This document shows, piece after piece, positions 44,603 to 54,422 of a stretch of 64,000 nt of DNA. Position 1 is the stretch's first letter, and every line of letters starts with the position of its first letter. The stretch covers positions 62,001 through 126,000 of the forward strand of contig JBCBIJ010000004.1 of NCBI GenBank assembly GCA_038524795.1. Reading direction: 5' to 3'. The notes beneath the pieces are model-generated. The model searched no databases. It was not told where the DNA came from and saw only the letters and a list, made by a program, of their open reading frames with translations. Source of the stretch: CALBPI01 sp038524795 (GTDB taxonomy: Bacteria; Pseudomonadota; Gammaproteobacteria; Steroidobacterales; Woeseiaceae). A program made the translations under genes and the position numbers.

Positions 44603-45948
44603 AGCAGGAATGCGGCGCCCAGCCCCAGGAACACGCCGTAGCCGACCACGTCGGTGATCGTGGTCAGGATGACGCCACCCGCGAGTGCCGGGTCGACGCG
44701 CAACCGTCCCAGGATGAGCGGAATGGCGTAGCCGCACAGGGCTGCCACGACGAGATTGGTCGCAAGCGCCACGGCAATCAGCAGTCCGATGTTCCAGGTA
44801 CCGAACCACACGGCCGTGACAACGGCCACGAGCCCGGCCCAAAAGAAGCCATTGATCACGCCGACGAGCACTTCGCGGCGCAATACGTAGAGTGCGTTCG
44901 AGGCCTCGATCTGGCCCAGTGCTATCGCGCGCGTAATGATGGTGAGCGTCTGTGTGCCCGCCACGCCACCCATGCTGGGCACAATGGGCATGAGAACCGC
45001 GAGCAAGACGACCTTGTCGATTGTGGTCTGGAACAGGTCGACGACGCTTGCCGCCACGAAGGCGGTGAGCAGGTTGATGCCGAGCCAGAATGCACGGCGG
45101 CGCGAACTCTGGAACACAGGCGCAAAGAGATCGTGGTCTTCATCGAGACCCGCTGCACCCATGAGTGAGTGTTCGGCTTCGTCACGGATGACATCGATGA
45201 CGTCATCGACGGTGATGCGGCCCACGAGCAGGTTGTCGTCATCGACGACGGCGATAGACAGCAGGTCGCGGTCCTCGAACACGCGCGCAACCTCAAGCGC
45301 ATCGGTCAGCGCGTTGACACTCATGGCATCGGGCGTCACGAGGTCTTCGATAATCGCGTCGGGATCTGCCACGAGCAGGCTCGTGAGTGCGACGGTCCCA
45401 AGAAAGTGGTTGTCGCGGTCGACGACAAACAGGAGGTCGGTGCGGTCCGGCAGCTCGTCATGGGCGCGCAGGTAGCGAAGCACGACCTCGACAGAAACAT
45501 CGGGGCGGACGGACATAGTGTCCGTGTCCATGAGGCCGCCAGCGCTGTCCTCGGGGTAGGCCAGGACTTCGCGCAGCTCTTCGCGGTCTTCGCGGTCCAG
45601 GGAACGCAGCACCTGCTGCGTAATGGCCTCGGGCAGATCGACGACGAGGTCGGCGAGGTCGTCGACGGCCATGCCCTCCGTCGCGGCCACGACCTGCTCG
45701 ACATCCATCTCGCGAATGAGGCTGTCACGAACATCATCGGCGAGCTCGACGAGCACCTCGCCCTCGAAGTCGCGGTCAACCAGTTCCCAGACGACGCGGC
45801 GTTCGGTGTAGGGCAGGGATTCGAGCAGTCGCGCGATTTCACCCGGGCGCAGACCCGCGACCATGCGCCGTGCTGCGCGCATGGTTCCCGATTCGAGCGC
45901 TTCTCGTAACGCGCCGAGTACGCTTTGTTCGCTTACCGGCTGGTCCAT
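44599..45948 (-). CDS. mgtE: MgtE-type magnesium transporter
   Basis: This 449-residue inner-membrane protein has a helical N domain (LLESLPYTERRVVWELVD), two CBS domains (about 130-255) and five C-terminal membrane helices with the pore motif PSMGGVAGTQTLTI. MgtE forms a Mg2+ channel closed by Mg2+ on the CBS domains. The start ATG 45948 fits the family; a GTG directly upstream is an alternative. It lies after rapZ where NPr is found in many relatives. Confidence 0.94.
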   Translation of the reverse strand: MDQPVSEQSVLGALREALESGTMRAARRMVAGLRPGEIARLLESLPYTERRVVWELVDRDFEGEVLVELADDVRDSLIREMDVEQVVAATEGMAVDDLADLVVDLPEAITQQVLRSLDREDREELREVLAYPEDSAGGLMDTDTMSVRPDVSVEVVLRYLRAHDELPDRTDLLFVVDRDNHFLGTVALTSLLVADPDAIIEDLVTPDAMSVNALTDALEVARVFEDRDLLSIAVVDDDNLLVGRITVDDVIDVIRDEAEHSLMGAAGLDEDHDLFAPVFQSSRRRAFWLGINLLTAFVAASVVDLFQTTIDKVVLLAVLMPIVPSMGGVAGTQTLTIITRAIALGQIEASNALYVLRREVLVGVINGFFWAGLVAVVTAVWFGTWNIGLLIAVALATNLVVAALCGYAIPLILGRLRVDPALAGGVILTTITDVVGYGVFLGLGAAFLL

Positions 45949-46033
45949 CACACACCGCTGACGCAACGACAGCCGGGTGGCTGTCGCCGGGGAGTGTAGC
46001 GGAGCGCGGTGTTGGCGTCGAAAGGCGCGCGGC

Positions 46034-46906
46034 TCAGTGGCCGACGGCGCCGCGGACGAGTTCGTGGTGGCGCACGCTGATGTCGCGCCCATCGCTGCGC
46101 AGCGTTCGCGCGATACGTTCAGCCATGTAAACCGAGCGGTGTTGCCCGCCCGTGCAACCCACGGCAATCGTCAGATAGCTGCGGCTGAAGTTCTCATAAC
46201 GCGGCAGCCAGTCACGCAGGAACGCGATGATGGCGTCATGCATGTCGTCGGCCAGCGGCTCCGAGTCGAGGTAGTCGATGACGGGCTTGTCGAGGCCTGT
46301 TTCCTGGCGCAGCTCGGGCTGCCAGTAGGGATTGGGCAGGCAGCGCAGGTCAAAGACGTAGTCGGCATCGGCGGGGATACCGTGCTTGAACCCGAAGCTC
46401 TGGATTAGGATTGACAGCTTGTGAACGTCGCGTGAGGCGATGCGCTCGCGCACGAGGTCACGAAGCTCGTAGACGCTCGTGCGGGTGGTGTCGATGATGA
46501 GATCGGCGACATTAACCACAGGCGTAAGAATGCTACGTTCGGTCGCAATGGCCTCCCGCAGTCCGTCGCCCGACTGCGCCAGCGGATGACGCCGTCGTGT
46601 CTCACCAAAACGCTTGATCAGTATGGCTTCCTCAGCCTGCAGGAAGAGCACTTCGACCTGGGCGCCCTGATTGCGCAAGTGCGCCACCTGGCGGTCCAGC
46701 ATTTGCAGGTCGTCGGCGCGGTTGCGGGCATCGATGCCAATCGCCACGCGGTCGCCGCCGACTTCGTCGGCGAGCAGGTAGTCCGTGAGTTGTGGCAGCA
46801 GGGCAACCGGGATGTTGTCGACCGAGTAGTAGCCCAGGTCCTCGAGTACGTGCAACGCCACTGACTTACCCGAACCCGAGAGGCCGCTGACGATGATGAT
46901 GCGCAT
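46034..46906 (-). CDS. rapZ: RNase adapter/nucleotide-binding protein RapZ
   Basis: This 290-residue protein has the P loop GLSGSGKSVAL near residues 8-18, the DLGYYSVDNIP motif and the C-terminal GCTGGQHRSVYMAE. In enterobacteria RapZ guides RNase E to the sRNA GlmZ and so controls glucosamine-6-phosphate synthase. It lies four bases after ptsN on the same strand, the conserved rpoN-cluster order. Upstream in-frame sequence overlaps ptsN and was left out. Confidence 0.95.
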   Translation of the reverse strand: MRIIIVSGLSGSGKSVALHVLEDLGYYSVDNIPVALLPQLTDYLLADEVGGDRVAIGIDARNRADDLQMLDRQVAHLRNQGAQVEVLFLQAEEAILIKRFGETRRRHPLAQSGDGLREAIATERSILTPVVNVADLIIDTTRTSVYELRDLVRERIASRDVHKLSILIQSFGFKHGIPADADYVFDLRCLPNPYWQPELRQETGLDKPVIDYLDSEPLADDMHDAIIAFLRDWLPRYENFSRSYLTIAVGCTGGQHRSVYMAERIARTLRSDGRDISVRHHELVRGAVGH

Positions 46907-46910
46907 GGCT

Positions 46911-47399
46911 CTAGTCCTGACCGGCCGCCATGTTCGCCGGCGACTCGATGCCCGTGACCGCGGCCAGCACCTCGTCCTCATCGTTCGCATTGCGAAGCCG
47001 TCGGGCCAGGGCTGGGTCGACGAGGTGCTGCATGAGGCGGCGCAGGGCGTCTGCACGGGCCTCGTCATCGGCTGACGGAATGACGAAGCCGAAGATCAGG
47101 TCGACATCGCGGTCGTCGCTGGAATCGAAGTCGATGGGTTTGGCGAGCCGCAGCAAAACGCCTCGCACGGTGCGAACTTCGGGCATTCGAGCGTGGGGAA
47201 TGGCAAGGCCGCAGTCGGCCGCGGTGCAGCCCAGGCGTTCGCGCTCGAACAGTGCCTCGAAAATCTCGTCGGCACTGGCGTCGTCGGCGCTTTGGGCGAG
47301 GTGGTGGCTCAGCAACTGCAACACCTGCTTCTTGCTCGTCGCCTCGACATCGAGGTAGACGCGGTCCCGGGTCAGAAGCGAATCGATCGTGAACGGCAT
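46911..47399 (-). CDS. ptsN: PTS IIA-like nitrogen-regulatory protein
   Basis: This 162-residue cytoplasmic EIIA-Ntr protein carries the phosphorylated His in CGLAIPHARM (His69). It normally receives phosphate from EI-Ntr and NPr and regulates K+ transport and sigma-54-linked functions. The NPr gene is not next to rapZ here. No Shine-Dalgarno is visible: the ATG is preceded by an A-rich stretch (AACAAAAAATAATACG), and a large hairpin lies 36 bases upstream. Confidence 0.94.
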   Translation of the reverse strand: MPFTIDSLLTRDRVYLDVEATSKKQVLQLLSHHLAQSADDASADEIFEALFERERLGCTAADCGLAIPHARMPEVRTVRGVLLRLAKPIDFDSSDDRDVDLIFGFVIPSADDEARADALRRLMQHLVDPALARRLRNANDEDEVLAAVTGIESPANMAAGQD

Positions 47400-47434
47400 C
47401 GTATTATTTTTTGTTTCGGCGGTTCTTGAGTCGA

Positions 47435-47481
47435 ACGCGCCGACCGGGTGGATCCACGGAGGATGCACCCGGTCGGCGCGT
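47435..47481 (-). promoter_or_regulatory. 16-base-pair hairpin between hpf and ptsN
   Basis: Perfect 16-base arms (47435-47450 and 47466-47481; core GCGCCGACCGGGTG) enclose a 15-base loop that can extend pairing through ATCC/GGAT. No U run follows on the minus strand, so it is not a classic terminator. It may be an attenuator, an RNase processing site or an mRNA-stability element for hpf. Confidence 0.6.
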
Positions 47482-47534
47482 GCTGAGTACGATTATGCCA
47501 CCTGAAGCGGGTCAGGTGCGGCCCCTAAGCGGGC

Positions 47535-47849
47535 TCAGGCGTGCTTTTGCACTTCCCTGGCGTGGTGATCGCACTGTTTTTCCTTGTGCTTCAAGATGCG
47601 ACGGTCGAGCTTGTCGGCCAGGCCGTCGATCGCAGCGTACATGTTCTCTTCGGTCGCCTCGACGTGCAGGCGTTTGCCGCGCAGATTCGCGGTCGCCTCG
47701 GCACGATGGCGGAGTTTCTCCACCGTGAGGATGCAGTGCACGTCGGTCACGTGATCGTAGTGCTTCTCGATCCGTTGCATCTTGGTGCTGACGTAGTCTC
47801 GAAGGGCGTCAGTCACGTCGACGTGATGGCCGGTAACATTCAGCTGCAT
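47535..47849 (-). CDS. hpf: short-form ribosome hibernation promoting factor
   Basis: This 104-residue protein of the HPF/YfiA family binds the 30S subunit and promotes 100S ribosome formation in stationary phase. It starts MQLNVTGHHVDVTDALRDYV, followed by the beta-alpha-beta fold with ILTVEKLRHRAEATANLRGK and MYAAIDGLADKLDRRILKHK. It ends without the long C-terminal domain, so it is the short form. It lies in the usual place after rpoN. Confidence 0.96.
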   Translation of the reverse strand: MQLNVTGHHVDVTDALRDYVSTKMQRIEKHYDHVTDVHCILTVEKLRHRAEATANLRGKRLHVEATEENMYAAIDGLADKLDRRILKHKEKQCDHHAREVQKHA

Positions 47850-48034
47850 ATCTGGCTCCTATCTGTGTCATGGCATGTGTTTGATTGGGTGTCGGCGTTC
47901 CTCCTAGTCACCGGCAGAAAAGTCTTTCAAAACAGCCGCTTGGCCAAATCACAGCCTTGCGGCGCCGACGCAGCACAAAGGCACTGCGACACTTGATCAT
48001 GCGCCGATCGGGGGTGGGCTGCAAGCCCGTGGGA

Positions 48035-49441
48035 TTAGCGGGGTGCGCGGACCCTGCGCTCGCTTGAAGAAGCAATGTTCATGGCCTCGCGGTACTTGGC
48101 GACGGTGCGCCGGGCGACCTGGACACCGTCGTCTTTGAGCAGGGCTGTGATCTTGCTGTCGGACAGCGGTTTGGCGGGGTCTTCGGCGCCTATGAGTTTC
48201 TTGATCTTGGCGCGAACGGCCACGGAACTCTGCTCGTCGCCATCCGTGGTCGACACGTGCGAGGAGAAGAAATAGCGAAACTCGAGCACGCCGCGCGGGG
48301 TGTGCATGTATTTGTGGCTGGTCACACGAGACACAGTCGACTCGTGCATATCGATGGCCTCGGCGATGTCCTTCAAGATCATCGGCTTCATGGCCTCTTC
48401 GCCGTGCTCGAAGAACTCGACCTGGCGCTCGACGATGGTGCTGGCAACCTTGTAGAGCGTCTCGTTGCGAATCTCGAGGCTGCGCACGAGCCAGCGCGCC
48501 TCCTGGAGCTGGGCGCGCAGAACGGTGTGTTCGCCGTTGCCACGCAGCAAGGCCGCATACTGCTGATTGACCTTGAGCCGCGGCACACCCGACGGGCTGA
48601 TTTCCACAATCCACTGTCCGTCGACCTTGCGCACAAAGACATCGGGAATGACGTACTCCGTGCGGCCGCCGCTGACCGCCTGGCCGGGCTTGGGGTGGCA
48701 ACTGCGCACGAGTGCCAAGGCGTGCTCAAGGTCGTCATTGTCGACGGCGAGCCGGCGGCGCAGCTGCGTGTAGTTTTGTTCGGCGACGAGCGGCAGGAAA
48801 TTCTCGACGATGCGCCGCGCGGTGGTCAGCCCCGGCGTGCCCTCGGGGTAGGGCGCGAGCTGCAGCGACAGGCACTCGCCCAGTGATCGGGCACCCACAC
48901 CCAGCGGGTCGAAGCGCTGGATTTTGACGAGGACGCGTTCGATGCGGCTCTCGCTCAATGAGGGCTCGTCGAGGACCTCGCGGATTTCCTCGAGGCTCTC
49001 GAAGAGATAGCCGTCGTCGTCAATGGCATCGATGATCGCCTCGCCGATGATGCGTTCCTCATCGGTGAAATTTTCCGTTTCGAGCTGGTGCAGCAGGTGC
49101 TCGCGCAGCGTTTCCTCGCGGTCATCGGCAAAGTCCGCCATCGACCGGCCGTCGTTGCCCGAGAAGGACGTGTCCCCGCCGCGACCCACGTCCCGCCAGG
49201 AGTCTTCAGCGGGCGCCGCTGCCGGCTCGGGCAGCGCACGGACCTCGGCCGTCGACGCGGCGTCCACTTTGGGCGCGTCGGGCAGGTCCTCCATGTCGAG
49301 CATGACATTGGACTCGAGCGCTTCGGCAATCTGCTGATTGAGGTCCATGACGGGCAGTTGCAGCAGTTTGATCGCCTGCTGCAGCTGGGGCGTCATGGTC
49401 AGCGTCTGACCAAGCTTGAGTTGTAGGGATGGTTTCAGCAA
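48035..49441 (-). CDS. rpoN: RNA polymerase sigma-54 factor
   Basis: RpoN directs transcription from -24/-12 promoters. The 468-residue protein has the Gln-rich activator-binding region I (LGQTLTMTPQLQQAIKLLQL), an acidic linker, the core-binding domain, the helix-turn-helix and the RpoN box ARRTVAKYRE near the C terminus. The start is taken as TTG 49441 (then LKPSLQ), with AAGGGA ahead, since the family begins exactly here. It follows lptB by 86 bases. No convincing sigma-54 promoter was found in the window. Confidence 0.96.
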   Translation of the reverse strand: MLKPSLQLKLGQTLTMTPQLQQAIKLLQLPVMDLNQQIAEALESNVMLDMEDLPDAPKVDAASTAEVRALPEPAAAPAEDSWRDVGRGGDTSFSGNDGRSMADFADDREETLREHLLHQLETENFTDEERIIGEAIIDAIDDDGYLFESLEEIREVLDEPSLSESRIERVLVKIQRFDPLGVGARSLGECLSLQLAPYPEGTPGLTTARRIVENFLPLVAEQNYTQLRRRLAVDNDDLEHALALVRSCHPKPGQAVSGGRTEYVIPDVFVRKVDGQWIVEISPSGVPRLKVNQQYAALLRGNGEHTVLRAQLQEARWLVRSLEIRNETLYKVASTIVERQVEFFEHGEEAMKPMILKDIAEAIDMHESTVSRVTSHKYMHTPRGVLEFRYFFSSHVSTTDGDEQSSVAVRAKIKKLIGAEDPAKPLSDSKITALLKDDGVQVARRTVAKYREAMNIASSSERRVRAPR

Positions 49442-49527
49442 ATCGTGTCCCTTCGTTTGCTGAATGATACCGTAACAAAAGCCCGCTGATTCGCCGTGAC
49501 CGCGGTCACGTCGGTGTCGATGCGGCG

Positions 49528-50249
<722 letters not shown>

Positions 50250-50253
<4 letters not shown>

Positions 50254-50930
50254 GGCGCGTCGCGATCCTCGTCGATGGCCTCAGCGGCGGCATTTTCTGC
50301 GGCGTCCTGCGCAGCGTCGGCTGCATTCTCGGGAGGCTGCACCACGATCTTCACACGCTCGCCCGTGTTGGCGTCACCTTCGAAGGCGACCTGCTGTCCT
50401 TTGACGTCGTAGACGAGCAGCGCGCCCGTGACCTCATTGGTTTCGTCGGAAATTCGCGCATTGCCCTCGAAACGCACGACACCGGCGTCGAGGTCGTAGT
50501 CGAAGCGCTCTGCCTGACCCTCGGTAATTGCGGCGACGCCCGTGCGCTGGTCGATGAAGCGCGCCGGTTCCCCAGTGACGCGTGCACTCACGAGCCGGTG
50601 CGACATGAATCTGAGCTCCGCGTTTTCGGCGCGAATGCTGGCGCCTTCGACGTCAATCTCCACGTTGCCCGAAAACTGCCATTGCGAGTCGGCGAAGTTG
50701 GTGCCGGCCGCGGTTTCGGCGCGGCGGGCCTCAATACGGGTGGCGCCCTGCGTGATGCGCAAGCCGTAAAACACGGTCGTGTTGTCGGCGAGGTTGAGCT
50801 CGGAATTGTCGGCATCCATGACGATCGGCAATCCGGGTTCGACCGCGAGCTGCGCTGATGCGCCTGCCGCCAGCAGCAAGAGCAGCGCAGCCAACATCCA
50901 GCGCGCAAGATCAGGGTGTGAATTGGCCAC
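50250..50930 (-). CDS. lptA: LPS transport periplasmic protein LptA
   Basis: LptA forms the periplasmic bridge carrying LPS between LptC and LptD. The 226-residue product has a signal peptide (MLAALLLLLAAGASA) and the beta-jellyroll repeats (IRAENAELRF, GVVRFEGNARISDETNEVTG). A C-terminal Ala/Asp/Glu-rich tail after residue 200 is longer than usual. The GTG at 50930 overlaps lptC by 20 bases and has GAGG upstream; ATG 50897 is an alternative without a ribosome site. Confidence 0.92.
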
Positions 50931-51468
50931 GAATATTTGACCTCAGTTCTATCCGGTCTTCGTCGAGCAGTGCCAGCATACCCGTTGCGACAAGCGTACC
51001 TTCGCCGATTTCAAATCGGACGGTGTCGTCCGTTTCGACGGTCCGCGCCTCGGGGTTAAAGGCTAGTGTTTCGGTGTGCACCGTGACCGCGCCTACGGTG
51101 CCGTCGTCGGCGCGCCGGGCCACGACCCGTCCTGACAACGCGAGCTGCGAGCCGCCGTATTCGAGCGTGGCTGTATTCGCCTCGATCTGCCAGCGACCGT
51201 CGCCGGCCGCGTAGTCGACGCGAATGCCTGACAACTCGATGGGCTCGCGGCTGGCCGTCTGCAGCGCACGCTGCGCCATGAGCTCGTAGAGCAGCTCGCC
51301 GTCGGCGTCGGTGCCGAAGATGTGCGCGTCGATCATGTAGTAGCCGCGCTCGACGGGTGTGTTGGCCACGGGTGTTTCATCGTCGCTGTCGCGGTCGCCG
51401 CGCAGCAACCAGGTCGCCATGGCGATGGCGGCCAGTGCGAGGAGCGCAATCCAGCCGCGCGTATTCAC
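50911..51468 (-). CDS. lptC: LPS export protein LptC
   Basis: This 185-residue bitopic protein takes LPS from the LptBFG transporter and passes it to LptA. An N-terminal helix (IALLALAAIAMATWLL) anchors it, and the periplasmic jellyroll follows (YYMIDAHIFGTDADGELLYEL, DTVRFEIGEGTLVATGML). The start GTG 51468 overlaps the kdsC stop. Confidence 0.92.
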   Translation of the reverse strand: MNTRGWIALLALAAIAMATWLLRGDRDSDDETPVANTPVERGYYMIDAHIFGTDADGELLYELMAQRALQTASREPIELSGIRVDYAAGDGRWQIEANTATLEYGGSQLALSGRVVARRADDGTVGAVTVHTETLAFNPEARTVETDDTVRFEIGEGTLVATGMLALLDEDRIELRSNIRGQFTP

Positions 51469-51992
51469 ACCGATCGCGCCTCGCGCGCGGCAAGGATGAA
51501 GTCGGCAATCTCGCGCACGGCGCCGTCACCGCCCGGGCGGCGTGTGATGAGGTCAGCGCGACTGGCGACGGCGGCGACGGCATTGGCCGGCGCAAAGGCG
51601 ACCCCCGTTGCCTCGAACATGGGCAGATCAGGCATATCGTCTCCGACTGCCGCCGCCTGCTTCTGTTCCGTGCCCAGCGTAGAGAGCAGTCCCGTGATGG
51701 CGGTGTGTTTGTCGCGGCAGCCCTGGAATACGTGTTCGATGCCGAGCTCCGCGGTTCGGGCGGTCACAGCGCCGCTCGAGCGCCCGGTGATCACGGCAAC
51801 ACGGATCCCGGAATCAATGAGGCGGCGAATGCCGTAGCCGTCCTGGGTGTTAAAGGTCTTGCTCTCGTTGCCGGCCTCATCGAGCGTGAACTTGCCGTCG
51901 GTCATGACGCCATCGACATCGAAGACTACCAGCCCAATATCGGCCGCTGCCGTCACAAGCTCGGGCGATGCCATTTCTATCAGTACCGCCAC
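51465..51992 (-). CDS. kdsC: 3-deoxy-D-manno-octulosonate 8-phosphate phosphatase
   Basis: KdsC removes phosphate from Kdo 8-phosphate. The 175-residue C0-type HAD protein has the nucleophile motif VVFDVDGVMTDG (Asp25, Asp27), then VITGRSS and GDDMPDLPMF. The start GTG 51992 shares one base with the kdsD stop; an ATG six codons later is possible. It lies between kdsD and lptC, so Kdo synthesis and LPS export are one operon. Confidence 0.95.
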   Translation of the reverse strand: MAVLIEMASPELVTAAADIGLVVFDVDGVMTDGKFTLDEAGNESKTFNTQDGYGIRRLIDSGIRVAVITGRSSGAVTARTAELGIEHVFQGCRDKHTAITGLLSTLGTEQKQAAAVGDDMPDLPMFEATGVAFAPANAVAAVASRADLITRRPGGDGAVREIADFILAAREARSV

Positions 51993-52966
51993 TACATGAC
52001 GCCCGCGCGAAACAGATCGTGAATGTTGAACGCGCCGATGAGTTGTTCGTCGCCGTCGATCACGGGCAGCGCGGTGATCGCGTAGGTCTCGAGCATGTGA
52101 ACCGCTTCGGCCGCGAGTGCATTGGAGCGGATGTGGTGGCCGCCTTGCGTCATGGCGTCGCGCACATTGAGCCCCCTGAGGTCGAGCTGTTCGTCGAGCA
52201 GCCGGCGCAGGTCGCCGTCAGTGAACACGCCCGCAAGGCGCGCGCCGTCCGTGACTGCGGCGAAACCCAGACCCTTGCGGGTCATTTCGATGAGCGCGTC
52301 ACTGAGCGTGGCGCCGATGTCGACGACGGGCACGGCGTCGCCCGTATGCATGATGTCCGCGACCGTCAGCAACAGGCGTTTGCCCAGGCTGCCGCCCGGG
52401 TGCGACCGCGCGAAATCCTCGGCCGTGAATTCGCGGCTATCGAGGAGCGCGACGGCCAGAGCGTCGCCAAACGCGAGTGTTGCCGTGGTGCTGGCCGTTG
52501 GTGCCAGGTTGAGCGGGCAGGCCTCCTCGGCGACGCCCACGTTGAGGTGCACGTCGGCTTGCCGCGCCAGTGTCGACCTGGCGTTGCCCGTCATGCTGAT
52601 GAGCGGTGCGCCCAGCCGCTTGATGAGCGGGAGTATGGTCAGCACCTCTTCGGTTTCACCTGAGTAGGAGATGGCGAGTACGACGTCGTCAGGCGTAATC
52701 ATGCCCAGGTCGCCGTGGCTTGCCTCACCGGGATGCAGGTAGAACGCGGGACTGCCCGTGCTGGCCAGTGTCGCGGCGATCTTGCTCGCCACATGGCCCG
52801 ACTTGCCCATGCCGGTGACCACGACGCGGCCCCGGCAAGCGAGGCACAGCTGGCAGGCCGCTTCGAAGTGCTCATCGATCCGAGCTTCGAGCGCCTGAAC
52901 CGCGTCGGCTTCAATGCGCAGCACGCGCTGCGCTTGCTCAAGGCGCCGTGTCGCGTCAGACCCCAT
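51992..52966 (-). CDS. kdsD: arabinose-5-phosphate isomerase
   Basis: KdsD interconverts ribulose 5-phosphate and arabinose 5-phosphate, the first step to Kdo. The 324-residue protein has an SIS domain (VVVTGMGKSGHVASKIAATL, HPGEASHGDLGMI, SYSGETEEV) and two C-terminal CBS domains from about residue 205. The start overlaps the end of the upstream antiporter gene by 11 bases. Confidence 0.96.
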   Translation of the reverse strand: MGSDATRRLEQAQRVLRIEADAVQALEARIDEHFEAACQLCLACRGRVVVTGMGKSGHVASKIAATLASTGSPAFYLHPGEASHGDLGMITPDDVVLAISYSGETEEVLTILPLIKRLGAPLISMTGNARSTLARQADVHLNVGVAEEACPLNLAPTASTTATLAFGDALAVALLDSREFTAEDFARSHPGGSLGKRLLLTVADIMHTGDAVPVVDIGATLSDALIEMTRKGLGFAAVTDGARLAGVFTDGDLRRLLDEQLDLRGLNVRDAMTQGGHHIRSNALAAEAVHMLETYAITALPVIDGDEQLIGAFNIHDLFRAGVM

Positions 52967-53933
52967 TCGACATGCTCTGCGTCAGCACATAGACGTGATA
53001 GGAGAAGAACGCGATCAGCAAAGCAGAGCCCTCGATGCGATTAATGCGCCCGGCGCCCGAGTAATTGTAGGCCATCGCGAACAACACGAGCGTCAGCGCG
53101 ATCATCACAAAGAAATGCAGCGACAGGACCTCGGCGCTCAGCCCCGTGGGCTCGATGACTACAGCTGCGCCGATCACGGCGAGCAGGTTGAACATGTTGG
53201 AGCCGATGATATTGCCGATGGCCAGACCCTGTTCGCCTTTTAGGGCAGACATAATGGACACGGCCAGCTCGGGCAGGCTTGTGCCGATGGCTACCAGTGT
53301 GACGCCGATCACAAGCTGACTCACGCCCAGGCCCTCGGCGATCGTCGTCGCGCCATTGACGAGCAACTGCGCGCCCGCCAGCAATACGAGCAGGCCCAAC
53401 AGGAACCAGCCCGCGGCCACATTCATGGCCATGTCCTTGGGGATTTCAGCTTCGTATTCGGCTTCGATCGGATCGTTGACGTTGCTGCGGTAGCCCAGAC
53501 GCACGATCCAATACATGACGACCACAAGTGCTGTGAGCATTACGAGCCCGTCGATGCGCGACAGATTGAGGTCAAGGCAGAGGGCTACGGCCAGCAGAGT
53601 GACGGCCAGTAAGGCAGGCATCTCCTGTTGCAGTGTGCGCGAGAGGACCTGGATGGGCCGCAGCAGCGCCGTCGCGCCCAGCACGAGCGCGATGTTGGCG
53701 ATGTTAGAGCCAACGGCATTACCGATGGCGAGGTCGGGCTGCCCTTTCATGGCCGCCACAATCGACACGAGGATCTCGGGCGCCGAGGTCGCGATACCGA
53801 CGACGGTCAGACCGATGAGCAGCGTGGGCACGCCCAGGTTGCGCGCCATGGCGCCGGCGCCGATAACGAAACGATCGGCCCCCCAGATCAGGGCCAGAAG
53901 ACCCACGATCACCATGGTCACGTTGACGAGCAT
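52956..53933 (-). CDS. yrbG: YrbG/CaxA-type calcium/sodium antiporter
   Basis: This 325-residue inner-membrane antiporter has about ten helices in two inverted halves, each with the ion-binding repeat: GNAVGSNIANIALVLG and GNIIGSNMFNLLAVIG, preceded by TSAPEILVSIVAA and TSLPELAVSIMSA. ATG 53933 gives the standard length; upstream in-frame sequence is leader. It heads the kdsD-lptB transcript. In E. coli the mla genes sit beside it; here they are absent and ibaG is divergent. Confidence 0.94.
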   Translation of the reverse strand: MLVNVTMVIVGLLALIWGADRFVIGAGAMARNLGVPTLLIGLTVVGIATSAPEILVSIVAAMKGQPDLAIGNAVGSNIANIALVLGATALLRPIQVLSRTLQQEMPALLAVTLLAVALCLDLNLSRIDGLVMLTALVVVMYWIVRLGYRSNVNDPIEAEYEAEIPKDMAMNVAAGWFLLGLLVLLAGAQLLVNGATTIAEGLGVSQLVIGVTLVAIGTSLPELAVSIMSALKGEQGLAIGNIIGSNMFNLLAVIGAAVVIEPTGLSAEVLSLHFFVMIALTLVLFAMAYNYSGAGRINRIEGSALLIAFFSYHVYVLTQSMSNGV

Positions 53934-54179
53934 TGACTCCAAGCAGCGATCTCCGCGGCGCACACACACCGCCTGCGCAGGCCAGTCCGGGGGCTCAGGC
54001 ACCCGAAGCAGCGGCAACATAAGACGAGGCCACAACGCCCGCAGGGCTCGTGGCCAGCCCTTAATAATACACAAAACCGCCATTTGCCCATGTGGGACAT
54101 GGCCCCGGCACGGTGCCGGGCCGGACGCTTTGTACTAGACTCTCCAACCCTCGAACAGACCGCCTGGAGACCGAATCCC

Positions 54180-54419
54180 GTGACCCCCAGTGAGATTGAA
54201 ACCCTGATTCGGGAGGCGCTCGACGTCTCCGAGATCGTCGTGCAGAGCGACGACAACGTGCACTTTGAGGCGCAGATCGTTTCGAGCGCGTTTGAGGGCA
54301 AGCGGGCCGTGGCCCGACACCAGATGGTCTACGCGGCACTTGGCGACCACATGCGCGCCGACATCCACGCGCTGTCGATTCGCGCGTTGACGCCCGACGA
54401 GCTTGCGGCGCAGGGCTAG
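54180..54419 (+). CDS. ibaG: BolA/IbaG-family protein
   Basis: This 79-residue protein has the BolA fold: IETLIREALDVSEIVVQSDD, HFEAQIVSSAFEGK, then RAVARHQMVYAAL and the conserved HALSIRALTPDE end. IbaG works with monothiol glutaredoxin in iron-sulfur cluster trafficking and acid response. The start is GTG 54180. It is three bases before murA, as in many gammaproteobacteria. Confidence 0.94.
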   Translation: MTPSEIETLIREALDVSEIVVQSDDNVHFEAQIVSSAFEGKRAVARHQMVYAALGDHMRADIHALSIRALTPDELAAQG

Positions 54420-54422
54420 GCT

